Shown here piece after piece: positions 24,064 through 35,545 of a stretch of 64,000 nucleotides of DNA; the stretch's first letter is position 1, and each line of letters begins with the position of its first letter. Both the position numbers and the translations under genes were made by a program. This DNA comes from Atherix ibis (taxonomy: Eukaryota; Arthropoda; Insecta; Diptera; Athericidae): the NCBI GenBank assembly GCA_958298945.1, contig OY282606.1:58293920-58357919 (forward strand), in the 5' to 3' direction. The notes below the pieces were generated by a model that saw only the letters and a list, made by a program, of their open reading frames with translations, was not told the origin of the DNA and ran no database searches.

Positions 24064-25454
24064 TTCAAAATGGCCGAATTTATCGGCATAAGTGAGAGAC
24101 ATGAGTACCAACAAAACGCCACAAAAAATCTAAAATCGAATATACGTAACCCGCGGGGCTTTCAAAATTCGTGATACTTTTTAACAGACCTCGTATATTA
24201 TCATTTTGTTGGATGTTTAGCACGCTCCCTTGCGGTAACCGTGACTTTATTTCTTTTCCGTCAGAATATTCTTTATTATACAGGTATAGAAGAAGGTGTA
24301 TCCAGACTCTAAACTGTTTCTCTGAAATATATGAAGCGAGCAAACCAAAAGCTTATAAACATCTCTGTGTAGAGAGAATTATTTCAGAATATCTCTATGT
24401 TGCTTGCGCAACATCTAGAACGATTGCTGGGCATACCTTTTTCTATTCTAGAGGTGCATTTGGTCTATTGCGGAGTGTTTTTCTCTAAAGCCAAACTGAT
24501 GAGTTGAGATGAGATCTTTGTCTTCGATGATAAGTTGGAGCCTTCACAAGAACATCTTATCAAAAATTTTTGGAATTTGGGTAACAGAGTTGTGGGTTTC
24601 CTGGTTTTAGTATAAGGATGACTTCGACCATTTTCTAAAGTTTGGATACATATTTTAACTTGAAGCAAGCATTAATAGTGAACTGATGTTTAAGGTAGCC
24701 TACTTCTTAGAGTTCTTTCATGATCTGGCCACTTATCAAAACTAATCCAAGAGCTTTTTGGCACTTAATTGTGGCGAATCATAGTTTTAATTTCTTTTAT
24801 TGAGTAAGTTTAGTTTTTAATTTTCTTTTATTGAGTAAAGATAGTTGTATTCGCATTTGTAGCATTTTTCAGATATGATGGGCAAACACCTGCTAGATAT
24901 TCAGTAGCAGATGTGGATCTTATATCTTTCGTTTTCAGAGGGGGATCTTGAATTACTTTAAAATTTTATATGAGTTTATATAAAATTTTTAATCTTTCCG
25001 TAATATCTACAAAGATCAGACATATTGTGTAGTATTATTTTTTCAATATGATATTATTTTATATTATACTATTTATAATTATGGATTTATTTAATGTTTT
25101 CTTGCAAAGAATTTCAGAATGGTTATTGAGTAAACAGTTTTGCTGATATTTCGGCATAGTCTATTGAAAACCATTTTAGTAAATGAGACAAGTTGAAAAC
25201 TATATGCTAATCCATTGTACGGAAAAAAATGAGTAGAAAATAGGAAAAAAGGTTTTAGAAAAAAAAAAATACTATTCTATTTTTGTAACAAAAGTAAACT
25301 TCTTTATTAAAGCATCCTCGAAAAGTATTCCATACTTACACAAATTAAGAAATATATATTTTTCATTACTAAGACATATTTTTATCTTCAAGAATGTACC
25401 ATATTCGGAATTATTTGAAGTTTGGTGCTCTAGTTTTTTCAAAATATTTGCGAA

Positions 25455-25885
25455 TGTTAAGATGAAGCATGGCTCTGGTGTGTTCTAGAAGATTTTTGAA
25501 AAGCGGTTCTAGAGAGCTCCAGAGTATTCCAGAAAGTTTGATTCCGGAATGTTTCAGAGGCACACTAGAGCATTATAAATACGAGTATTGCTCGCCAGCG
25601 AGTTTGAGTTTAATCCGAACAGTGATTGAGCAACGACTGGTTAAAGTCGGGAAGTATTAGAGCGAACGAAGAATTAAAGTCTGGGAGTTTAGTCTGACTA
25701 CCGATTCGTAAAATACTGATTGAAGTCGTAACAGAGCGAATGATTAATAAAGTCGAAAAGTGTAAACAAATAAACATTTGTAAAATATTTGTGAAATATT
25801 GTACAACTTAGTCAAATAAAGCAAATCGTAATTAAACAAAAACAGTATTCTACTCTATATATTGAATTTACGTAAGATCGTAAGA
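25455..25885 (+). mobile_element. solo LTR of a gypsy-type retrotransposon
   Basis: The sequence from TGTTAAGATGAAGCATGGC to about 25885 is related to the 3' LTR at 58585-58755, which follows a purine tract and a decayed gypsy gag-pol. Shared features, in order, are a TGTTA start, a run of TTCTAGAA/TTCCAGAA words and TATAAATACGAG. No internal retroelement sequence adjoins it, so it is a solo LTR left by LTR-LTR recombination. Downstream of the TATA box there are several GAGCGAA and AAAGTC words and AATAAAG poly(A)-like signals (about 25766 and 25816). The 3' border is not fixed because no target-site duplication was found. Confidence 0.75.
25483..25581 (+). promoter_or_regulatory. heat-shock-element-like LTR promoter with TATA box
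   Basis: Inverted TTCnnGAA pairs occur at 25483-25490 (TTCTAGAA), 25527-25534 (TTCCAGAA) and 25542-25549 (TTCCGGAA), with partial units between and after them (GGTTCTAGAGAG, GTTTCAGAG). The TATA box TATAAATA is at 25574-25581, about 25 bp downstream of the last full pair. The arrangement resembles a heat-shock gene promoter. The copy is more mutated than the one at 58613-58755. Activity is inferred, not shown. Confidence 0.65.
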
Positions 25886-25903
25886 TTTTTACATTTACTT
25901 ATC

Positions 25904-25988
25904 AAATTGGGAATGCAACCCCTTTTGAATAAGCCTTTCTTTTCTTTTTAAAATTGGGAATGCAACCCATTTTGAATAAGTCTTTCTC
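25904..25988. repeat. tandem duplication, 47-bp period
   Basis: AAATTGGGAATGCAACCC followed by TTTTGAATAAG begins at 25904 and again at 25951 with only a few differences. It lies just beyond the solo LTR. Confidence 0.85.
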
Positions 25989-25989
25989 C

Positions 25990-28625
25990 TCGTAATATAA
26001 TGTTTTAATTGCTTTTATTTATTGGTTAATGAAGCTTTAAGCTTGCAAACATGGCTTTAAGTCATTTTTAAAATTGTTCCATATTAGGATAGAAATACAT
26101 ATTGTACTTTGAGAAATACATAGTAAATGTTTATTAATAATAAAAATTCGAATTTTTTTGTAACTTTTTAATAGTTATTGATTGGAAATTAATTCATAAA
26201 AGATTGCTAAACACCCACCTGCCAATGGAAACATACTGGCGATGTAAGATCAACAATGCTTACATTAACCTAAAATTTATATGAATTGCATCTACAAAAG
26301 AGATATGAGTTTCTTTTAACACTCATATATGAACTTACTAAGCACTCATGTATGACCTTATATATAAGTTCATATATGAGTGTTTAGCTGCTTAAGGGTT
26401 TTAAAGAAAACTTAGGAAACTTTTTGCTCAACTGTTGTCTTAGATGAAAGTTCAGCAGAGTTAATATTATTGATATTGGTGGGTTCTGTTAACAGCTTCG
26501 ATTATCACGTCTAATCTCTGATAGATTTAATTTAAAAAAATTATCGTAATAGATTTGCAAAAGATGATACTACAAGAGGTTCTACCTTTTATGAGAACTT
26601 TTATCTAAGTACTTTACAAATATTAGCGAGTGGCACCTTCGAAGTTATTATATACGAAAATAAAGTTATTCAGTATACTGTAATAATAATAAATTTGAAG
26701 AGTCATAAAGAAAAGATAATTAACAATTTTCAAGATATTCTAAGAGAAAAGGAAGACTATAAATGTATTTCCAGTATACAACTTCAAATGCAATTGAAAA
26801 AAATATTGCATGAAAAATATATCCCCATATTTAGGGTTTTTGCTAACAAAAGTATACATCAAAATGAGGGTGACCATTTCTGATGCGTATCTTATAATAG
26901 ATTACATTAAATATAAAGTAATTAAAATTTGTGATATACTATTATAATCGAATAACAAGACTTACTGGAAAGTATTAAAATTTACAACAAGATAAAGTTA
27001 GTAATACAATAACTAATGTGTATGAGCCTTGTTTTTAATGGAGACAGCTAGATATCAATTCATACATTACTTTAAAGTATGTGAATTTTATAACGCTACA
27101 AACTAAGTAATTGAATAATTGTGTGAATATTCTTGAAGTTTAAGCAATCATCTTCATTTGAAATTAAAACCAATTCACTATTTTTGAAATAAATGCCTTT
27201 TATTTTATATTATAATTACATATTTCTTAATATTAAGTTTACTATCAATTATTATTAGTCCGATCAAAATGAATTAAATTAAAAGTCTTAAATGGAAGTT
27301 GGAAAGTAATATCAATTACTAGTATACGCCGACGATATAATAAATTGTTGATAAAATTATTAATTGTTATTCTTTAAGTGAAAGAAGATGCGGTTCATGT
27401 TAACTAGCGAAATTTTATGATTCCATATCAATAATATTGGTTTGTACAATAATATGTGACGCCAAAACTAATAAATTGTGTACAGAAACTGGTATAAATC
27501 ATAATTATACAAGTATATCAATTAAAAACTCATCAAAGAACAGTTATTGGATTCTTATAATTCCATGAAACAATCAAACTTTTAATATTAGTGGTCACAA
27601 TTTATAAAGTATATACAATATAATACTATAAATATGACCTATTTTTGCTTTAGTTGAATGGAACTAAATTAAAAATGAGTCATATTCTTATAACGATATA
27701 TTATTTCATAATAAATAAAAACGAAGTGTAACTTATCGTATGAAGTCCTTAGTTATATGGTAAGTAAAGGAAATGTTCCAATACATTTTCTTTTTCTGAA
27801 GAAAAAGTTTCTAGCTTTCTCGATAAATGAATAAAAACATGTTATTTTCTTTAAAATTACTTAGTTCTAATCCGCCTACGTTTGTATTAAAAAAGTGATT
27901 TATTAAGCTAAAATGAATGAGGATATTACAATTAAGCTTATGTGGGCTTTGTAAAAAATAATATTGCAATATCTAAAAGCCACTTAATCCGATGCGATTA
28001 CTAGATTTATCAGTTATTTCATTGTATATAGACGTCAAGTCACAATTTTAGCTAATAACTGAAAAGCATTCTCTTGTAATGAAAAAATTATGTGACAAAT
28101 ATATTATGATATTAGATTTTATATAATATAATTATTTAGATTTTATATTGATTATACAATCTAGTCACTATAATAAAAATTCACTTATTTTAAATTGCAT
28201 TGAAATTATAAATAGTTAGAATTTTCTTACGTTTAAAAAAATTAGCAAATTTAGTTCAATGAAAATTTTGATGCTATTTAAAAAATTCGTTTTAAGATAT
28301 TAAAATAAAATTAATAGTTTTAGTAAAAACTAATATTTAAAGCGCATATTATATTTTATTGTTTTGATGATGTTAATTAAGAAAAAAGCTTATATGCTGG
28401 ATTTAGTTTCTTGAAAAAAAACGAAAAGTTCGTTTAGATAATTTGAAACTTCTACAAAATTTTGAATAGGTGTAAGAAGGACTAATATAAATACATAAGT
28501 GATTCTGTCAAGCAATCGCAGTATGTTGAACAATTTAAATTAATGTATAAAGTTAAATCGTCAGACAAGTTACCTTTACGAATTTTTTTTACGTTTGTGC
28601 ACGGAGTTACCTTTACGAATTCTTA
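25990..28625. other. AT-rich spacer with one open frame of unknown meaning
   Basis: No recognised gene. A 62-codon frame at 26695-26883 has a helical, charged composition (EKIINNFQDILREKEDY) unlike the random frames around it, but opens without a clear start (it may begin with TTG) and matches nothing I know. A 17-bp word AGTTACCTTTACGAATT is duplicated at 28568-28622, just before the mariner fragment. Confidence 0.45.
26318..26384. repeat. 20-bp perfect inverted duplication, 27-bp loop
   Basis: AACACTCATATATGAACTTA (26318-26337) and its exact reverse complement at 26365-26384. The loop holds a further partial copy (GCACTCATGTATGACCTTA), so the region looks like direct copying plus inversion of one unit. 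Confidence 0.9.
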
Positions 28626-28630
28626 GCATA

Positions 28631-28828
28631 CGAGAGTCATTCAACAAGTACTTAGCCTCACCGCCCGATGGAACTGCTGTCACAAAAAATCGTACAGTAC
28701 ATTCTTTGAGTAGCCTACTGTCAAAGTTTCAGTCGATTTCCTTCATTAGTTTTGTTTTGAGAGCCTTTGAAAGCGAGCGTGTCGGTCGGTTGCACAAAAA
28801 TGGAAAAAAAAACAATATCGTTCGGTGA
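28631..28828 (+). mobile_element. mariner 5' end only (same family as 58756-60068)
   Basis: Starts after a TA with CGAGAGTCATTCAACAAGTAC, the inverted repeat of the mariner at 58756-60068. It continues through the same leader (CGCCCGATGGAACTGCTGTC, then CGAGCGTGTCGGTCGGTTGC) to the transposase start, ATGGAAAAA, and a few codons. It then stops matching at an inverted duplication (28811-28822 and 28831-28842, AACAATATCGTT/AACGATATTGTT, 8-bp loop). About 85 percent of the element is missing. Confidence 0.9.
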
Positions 28829-28849
28829 TTAACGATATTGTTCTTGATT

Positions 28850-30060
28850 TATCAATCAAGACGGGATTCCCGATTCTTAACAATAAAATTAAGTATTAAC
28901 TTAATAATAATTTGAAAATATGCGCAAGAAATAAAATACAAATTGTTTTTATGGAAATAAATTAAATGTTATAATAAATCAACACAATGTACTTTGGTAC
29001 AATTCCCGTTATCGAATGAAGCTTTACTAAGAAGATAAATTTAATGAATATTATCAAGATACTATTTATGAGAAATGACGGTTATATATCTATACTATAA
29101 AAATGCAAGAAGAAGTTATGCACACATTATTCGGTTGTCAGTTTATTCTCACACACAAATAAATATGAGCAGTACTATGTGGTACCAGAATACTAGAATC
29201 CAGTGTAGAAGTGGACACAATTTGTTCTCTATATACGTATGTTTTCCGCATATTATTTTACAAAAAAAATTTTTCTCAATTTCATATCGTTATCCTTTCG
29301 AATGCTAGATCTAAATATTTCTCTGTCAAAAGAAAAAAAATTAATATAAATGGCAATAAATAGCTAGTTAGGAAAAAAATAATTTAATTTTTTATGCCAA
29401 TTATAAAAGTTGTGACATGAAAGTTGCATAAAAAAATGCCAATTTTCAAAGTTATGACATTGAAGAATAGTTGCATTAAAAATAGTGCTTAAAAATTCAT
29501 GATATGGTGTCAGAAAGAAAATTATGATTTTCTATTCAATTATGAGTAAATTAAAAATTTAAAAAGATAAATATCCTTGCATTTAAAAATCAATATTAAC
29601 TTACTCATATAAATTTTAAGTACTTGAAAATAATAGTAATAGCCATAACTGTATTTTGAAAGTATCCAATTTTGCTGTTTTTGGGTCCAAAAGTAACGTG
29701 ATAAATGAGTTTTGGTTCTATTTCTACGACCAAAAAGCAAGTATGTGACTGCGTAAATGAATTTTGACAACTGAAGATAGTATCATATACATAATCTAAC
29801 AGTAAATTAGATGCAAGTAATACACAGAAGATTATTTATGAAAATAAAGAATAGAGTCAGACAGAGCTCTTAGTAAATTACAGGCTTGTAGATATCCAAA
29901 AAAATTGGATTAAACCACCGAAAATATCCTCACAAAATGGGAATCGTTGATAGCACATGCATGTAACATATGTCGGCAAAAGAGCTCGGTGCCAAACTGT
30001 GTCAAATGTCTGATCCATATTATTATCACTTACTATCATTATTTTTATTACTATTGATTG
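28850..30060. other. AT-rich spacer, no gene recognised
   Basis: No motif-bearing frame. The stretch 29850-30010 is less AT-rich and lies directly upstream of the Pcf11-derived exons, so it could hold further decayed exon sequence, but I could not match it to the expected CID region. Confidence 0.4.
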
Positions 30061-30063
30061 GTT

Positions 30064-30779
30064 TTTTTCCTTTCTTGCCGTTTATTTAATAAAAAGGTTA
30101 ATGAAAAAGTAAGGGGAAAAATGTATAAGCTTAGACAAACGTGGAAGATGTTTTCACTCCACAAAAAATTTACACTTTAGATATAAAAGTGAACTGCATT
30201 GATCAAAATTGGCCTATAACGGCAAAAGTTGTTGCTAAATCTCCATCGATACATGTTAACCCAAATTTTCTTAAAAATGTAATAATTCATATGAAAATCA
30301 ATTTCTGGATGTAAAATTTTCTTATTAACAGACTGATCTTCCTAAAACTGAGATGAAAGCTAAATTCATAGATAAACAACGACAGATACTACAATTACAA
30401 AAGCAAAAATTGGAACTGCAATTGGCTGCAACAAAACAACAATTGGAAGAAGAAGAAGAACAATTGACAATGTAAACGGAAAGTGTTAAACCAATTAATA
30501 ATACTGGTGCAACGGAGCCCGTCCAGCCAGTTAGCTTATTGCAACAGTATAAAGGGATGCACCGAAGCTGATAAATGCTTTAAATACGTTTAATGTACGT
30601 TTTTGTTTTTAACTATTAAAAGCAAAAATATGGTTTGTATCTACTTTTATACAAATAAATAATTGTACCATTTTTATATAGAATATAAGCGGAATCGGGA
30701 ATACACAATTACCACAACCTCGAGTTCTGTCAGTCAGTTCTGCTTATCAACTTAGAAAGGATGTTAATGCAATGAGTCG
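30064..30779 (+). pseudogene. Pcf11: Pcf11-like gene fragment with retained introns
   Basis: Three exons of a gene related to Pcf11, the subunit of cleavage factor II that binds the RNA polymerase II C-terminal domain and acts in mRNA 3'-end formation and termination. Exon A (about 30064-30278) encodes the end of the CTD-interacting domain, VNEKVRGKMYKLRQTW, then DVFTPQKIYTLDIKVN, NWPITAKVV and the hallmark PSIHVNPNFLKN. Exon B (30332-30594) follows a 53-bp GT-AG intron and encodes the Gln/Leu helix AKFIDKQRQILQLQKQKLEL. Exon C (30682-30779) follows an 87-bp intron and contains QLPQPRVLSVSSAYQLRKD. It has a 1-bp deletion near 30144, a TAA at 30473-30475 in place of a probable Gln codon, and a 1-bp deletion near 30562. 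Retained introns mean a DNA-level duplication, not a retrocopy. Identification is from family memory (human and fly PCF11), not a search. Confidence 0.82.
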
Positions 30780-31390
30780 GTAACTAAAAGGTAGAGATAA
30801 ATGTTTTTATATACTTTATAAGGGTAGTTAGCATTAATTTGCCGGTATAGAATTATACTCATGTAAAACATTAAGAAAGATACCATCACAATTTTTTAAG
30901 GTACTCTTGTTAATTTTTGATCCTTCTATTTTTGATCTAGAAGAAATTTTACATAATAATTGTATGCATTGCAGTAATTCGCTCCTTTAAAGATTTTCCT
31001 ATTTTCATCAGAGTAGTTGGCTTTATAAGGCTTCAAACTAATCTTTTGTGACCTAAGAGCCTTTGTGGTAATTGAGTTGAATCATGTTGTTATTTTCGGC
31101 TTGACATTACTTATTCTATTAGGAATGAACATCTGTAATACCAAGTAGGATCATAGTAGTGAAGCATACAATAATCAAGAAACCTATGAAATGAAAAACT
31201 TATGTTTCTTACAGTAATAAACATAATAAAAAATGTACTTCGCTAACGATGCTTAAATGAGTATTCAAAATAATTTAAAAGTTATGATATAAATATATAA
31301 ATGAGAGAAAGGCATTTTATTAAGAAAAGAAAGCAAAATAAAATAATTTTGTTCAACAACTATAAACTGTTTATTTTATTTTTTGTATAG

Positions 31391-31548
31391 TTTGCATCTA
31401 AAAAGGGACAAAAAATTCCGAACGCACTTGAAAAATATACAAATAAATTTGCTAATAGAAATGAAAATTCAAAGAACCAAATTTCGGCAAAGGATGAAAC
31501 AATTAAAACAAATAGTTTAAGTCATATTGTGTCTGGGATATTCTATTA
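31391..31548 (+). other. possible further exon of the Pcf11-like fragment
   Basis: A good 3' splice-site sequence (TTTTTTGTATAG) precedes a lysine/asparagine-rich open frame: FASKKGQKIPNALEKYTNKF, then ANRNENSKNQISAKDETIK, ending at TAG (31546-31548). A GTGTCT donor-like site occurs at 31529. It lies 600 bp downstream of exon C on the same strand. The phase does not join exon C directly, so an intervening exon would have to be missing. It may be unrelated. Confidence 0.35.
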
Positions 31549-31919
31549 GTTTTGAGTAATTTTACTACTTGTTATTTACAAAATCGATGAGGACTATATT
31601 TGTGAAATGAAAACTGAATCTACGAGAGTCAAAAAATTTAATGATCTTGTTATTAAATATTAATAGAATAATTCTACCGAGTTTTAATTTATATTCGTGC
31701 ATTTAAGATAGTTCAGTACGAAACATCACAAACCACTAAAAAATTTCAGTGCTGAATCGCAAAACAGCCCATATAATATTATAAACAATTTTTCTTTACA
31801 TGATAATTCAAGTTATGCATTTTCTATAAGAATATTGATTTTCACCTAAAATTTTTGAATGATTTTGGAATAACCAATCGAAATTTTTGAAATAAAACTG
31901 CTCAAATTAAAACCTTAAA

Positions 31920-33186
31920 GTGGCTGTACATATTTTGCCCTACTCAGGAAATTTTCTGTTATTAATATAATTCCTTAACCAAATAAACCTATTAATTCTC
32001 CTTCCTCCTAAAGACCTATCAACCTCTTACCAATCCTTAATAAGATTTTTGATAAACTCCTATTAAAACGACTCTACTAAATCCTAGATAATGAAAAAAT
32101 TATTCCTGATTACCAATTTGGCTTCTGATTTGAACACTCCACTATCCATCAAAGCCATCACATTATTGATCACATTGCATCCTCTCTTGAGAGGAAAGAG
32201 TATTGCCCAAGAGTATTTTTAGATATCTCTCAAGCTTTTGATCGTGTGTGGTATCATGGATTCCTCTGGAAATTCAAGAGCTTTCTTCCTTCAACATAGT
32301 ACCTTATCATAAATTTATATCTCTCCCAACATCATTTCCAAGTTGCAATTAACTCAGAATCCTCGGAAATATATCCTATTCTAATCCTAATACTATCATT
32401 GCTACTTATGCAGATGATACGGCCATACTTGCTACCAATATAAATTCGGACATAGCTTTCGACAATTTAAATTCTATATACACAACCTTCAATCCTGGTT
32501 TAAGAGATGGAGAATGAAGGTAAATGAACAGAATTTCACACTACTTTCACCTACACCCTTATACCTTAATATAAACATGATTCCACAATATGATTAAAGT
32601 ACGTTATTTGGGACTTTACCTAGACAAGAGATTAATATGACACCCTCATACCAGACTAAAAAAATAGAAGCCACTAGACGTTACCTATAACTTCTTAGAC
32701 TACTTGACAAATGCTCGAAACTGACAATCAAAAGTAAACTTCTAATCTACAATACAATTATAAAACCTATTTGGACATATGAAATTGAACTTTAGGATTA
32801 AACAAAACGTTCCAATTTCTATCCGGTCCGAGCCTTACAATCCAATATCCTCCGTAAAAGTGTTGACGGCCCCTTTTATATTCGTAATAACGTAATACAT
32901 CGTGATCTAAATGTTCCCTTTGTTGAGGATCCGTGGATTTCCCGCTGTCAAAAATTTCAGTCCAGTTTATCCCTAATCCAATTGTGAGAGAATTCACTTA
33001 TACCGCCCTCCCCGGAAACACTCATCGGAGACTTAAGAGGCAATGGCCTAGAGATTTTCTAGAGGAATCTAACTTCCGTTAGTTGGAGAAACGCCGATGG
33101 GTGTTTACTTCCACTTCATGATGCATAGGATTGAAATGCATGTAAATCTGCTTGTTAGAAAACAATTGTAATTCCAGATAAAAAAG
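31920..33186 (+). mobile_element. Jockey LINE, family A, decayed 3' fragment
   Basis: Closely parallels the second half of the Jockey at 48419-51687. It begins around the KYSVIKMIPKPNK position and continues through the reverse-transcriptase words LDISQAFDRVW and ATYADDTAILATN. It ends with the same 3' tail (CGCCGATGGGTGTTTACTTC, then an A-rich end at about 33180). It lacks about 76 bp that in the other copy encode the GVPQGSILGP motif, and it has many point changes, stops and frameshifts. It is an older 5'-truncated copy of the same family. Confidence 0.9.
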
Positions 33187-33189
33187 AAA

Positions 33190-34600
33190 TAGCTGTTGGA
33201 ATGAATTAATGTTAGCTTTTAAACATAATGAAAATACTCGTATTTAAATTGAATCGGAGGAATTACTTAATAATTTACAATTTACAGATGGACAACCAAA
33301 GAGTAAGAATCAAACTATTGGAATGCATAACTAAACAAAAATCAGAAAATATTTTTAACGACATCAATTATGTTTGTGAAAATAGTACATTTAAATTTAA
33401 AGTTCTGGGATGATTCGGTGAAAATCTGAAATACAGTAATGTTAATAATAAAGGATTAAAAGAATAATAATGTTATTTTTGACGAATTTTCGGAATGCCG
33501 ACTCTACCCGCAGACAGATGGCGCGTCATTCAGTAAGATCGTTGTGTTTGAAAAATCAGTCTTTGATTTAATATGAAATTTTAACTTTTGTTACGTAAAT
33601 ACTAATATTTTCTTTGTTTTGCCCAAATTTTGCATTAACTTTTATAAATAACGTTGATTTGGTAACATAAAAGCCCAAGCATTTTGTGATTACCCGTCTT
33701 TATATTGTCACACTGGCTTTAGATAGGGAACTCGGACAGTATTCACCCAGTTCCAGTAAATAAACAAAAAAGACTGATACTAAATTATTAATTATTAATT
33801 GAGCTCGATTAGGTACCGATTCAAGTGGTTATAATATTTGAATTTAAAAACTAAATCCTGCATTGTAATAATTGAAAACAAACTAGTTGCTTACTAGTTA
33901 AATAATGTAAAAAATAAATGTATTTATAAAAACAATTGTTTTTCAATATTTTCCTTACTCTTATACAATATATTGCATATCCATTGCCTAAAAGTAGAAT
34001 AAAATAATTTTATGCTTCATTTGGTGAGCACTACGTAATTTATCTTGCTTTTTTTCAGTTTTATTTTTCCTTTTGTTGATAATGAACAAATAATTAATTG
34101 TCTTCCTTATTACATTCTTTTATAATTGAAAGACTATATTCTAAGGTGAGATAGATCGAATAAATCTGATACCTTACCGAATCTTCTGCCATTGTACTCT
34201 TTAGATTGAATTGTAAGGCAAGGGATTTTGTTTAGAAAAGAGGAACCCAATTATTTCCGTAGCATCAATAGAGTAACGTTTAGAGTTCGGGCTTAAAACA
34301 TATCATTAAAGAGAAAATTACTTTGATGTAGTATCCACTGATAGACAACTAGGGCAAGCAGATGTTTAGAATCTCTTCAGGAGTAGTTGGTGAAGCCGAT
34401 ACCTTAAGACAAAGCACAAACTGAGCGTTGAGATAAAGATTATTGCTTCTATTGATGAAATAACTATTTGTAACATCCGACCGGAGTAAGAATTTATAAT
34501 AGTTCAGCTGGTACTTAAGTTTATTAGTTCACCTCATATTCTAGAATAGATAAAACCTTACCCCGCAAAATTATATAAATCATAAATAAATTAAAAAGGA
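33190..34600. other. spacer, no gene recognised
   Basis: AT-rich with two less AT-rich stretches (33480-33800 and 34140-34600). The second may be decayed 5' sequence of the family E LINE that follows, but no endonuclease motif is readable. Nothing else recognised. Confidence 0.4.
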
Positions 34601-34639
34601 GTAATCTCTATTTGATACGGAACTTCAACAGCAATCAGA

Positions 34640-35545
34640 AGTTATTTTTAGTTTAAAGGGCTGTTTTTGGGGAATTTCCAACATGTACATTAATGTCAAG
34701 ACATTTGGTTTTATTCTTCAGCAACTCGTATTAAAGAAATTGGATAGGGCAACTCACGGTTTGTATAAACAATCGCTAATACATCCCAGAATTCTGTCAA
34801 AGATAAAGATTCTAGTAAAAATTTTGGAGAAGAGATTCCAAACAAGGAAAACTTTACGACAAATTGGTCCTGCTCAAGCATCGGTTCACAAGTTTACAAC
34901 TTGATAAAAATCTTCAGACGTATAGCTGCTGGGACAATTCTTTCATTAGCTGGTATATCTAAACACCAACGCAAATAGTATTATCAAGAAATCGCAACAT
35001 TACGACATGAAAGAAATATGGCATGGAAAGACTACTCTCGTTTTTCTTGTATGGCGAATCCCATCGAATTGAGATTCAGGGGCGTTAAAACAGCCCAAGC
35101 AAATTACTTGGAAGAACTTCAGAACCTCAATCGATTCCCGAACTTCACCGAAAGAAGCATGGAGGGGTATTTCATTATATATTTTCACTCCCTATCATCC
35201 TTCAAGCACTTCATATATGCTGACAATACTTTTGTACTTGTATCTGACACTGATCTTCAACAACAACTTAATAACGCCATCCGCAACATCAACACTTGAA
35301 GCAGCATAAACGGTGCGGTAATCTGTACATCAAACCTACCTTGTTTGCAGGAAAAAAAATTGTAGTGTATCTGATTCGTCTATGTGCACCTTCCCTCCTC
35401 ACCCAAAAGATTCCATGTAAGTCCTGGATATCTCAATTGCCCGCGGAGTAAAATGGAATCTTCAGATTAATAGTGCTGTTGATAAAAGAATGCTTCAGTA
35501 GCAAAAGTAAGGTAAGACAAAGTGAAGCAATTAGAGTAACCGAAT
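34640..35545 (+). mobile_element. LINE, family E, copy 2 (internally deleted relic)
   Basis: Plus-strand pieces of a non-LTR retrotransposon. 34683-34910 and 34990-35160 encode the region between endonuclease and reverse transcriptase, with EIATLRHERNMAWKDYSRFS and a FRGVKTAQANYLEEL block. From about 35165 the frame passes directly to the catalytic region LSSFKHFIYADNTFVLVSDT and the segment after it (KVRQSEAIRVT near 35520). The middle of the reverse transcriptase is missing. The tail abuts the oppositely oriented copy 1 of the same family at about 35540. Confidence 0.75.

Larger units (their letters stand above)
21138..24193. mobile_element. mariner, composite copy 1 with nested insertions
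   Basis: The two ends are long inverted repeats. The left end reads CGAGGTCTGTTC and runs into CTCCGCGGGTTACGTATA; the right end is the reverse complement, finishing GAACAGACCTCG in consensus form (here AACAGACCTCG). Both ends are flanked by the TA that mariners duplicate. The repeats extend about 55 bp. Inside are a Tigger element (21192-23092), a mitochondrial segment (23199-23473) and a partial transposase on the minus strand (23515-24010). The sister copy at 42941-43800 lacks the nested insertions and shows what the original looked like. Both copies lack the transposase N-terminus and most of the C-terminal tail, so this is a non-autonomous, internally deleted subfamily. Confidence 0.92.
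20277..24790 (-). mobile_element. Jockey-clade LINE, family B, copy 2, split by a mariner
   Basis: A reverse-oriented relative of the LINE at 10660-12248. The 5' part lies at 24196-24790 and includes KIRLP-like and RLPQGSVLN sequence in the reverse transcriptase. The 3' part lies at 20277-21137 and includes MATFADDSARMV, INNWTNLRRIKLNEAKSE and the tail with TTTTAATGTCTTT units. In copy 1 these two halves are continuous (the words before and after ATATTAATGGCTAC). Here they are separated by about 3.05 kb of mariner inserted at a TA. The element is decayed, with stops and frameshifts throughout. Confidence 0.85.

Noticed and set aside
26695..26883. Small coding exon with helical composition
   Set aside because: No start codon context, no splice sites that I trust and no known family; kept only as a remark in the spacer entry.
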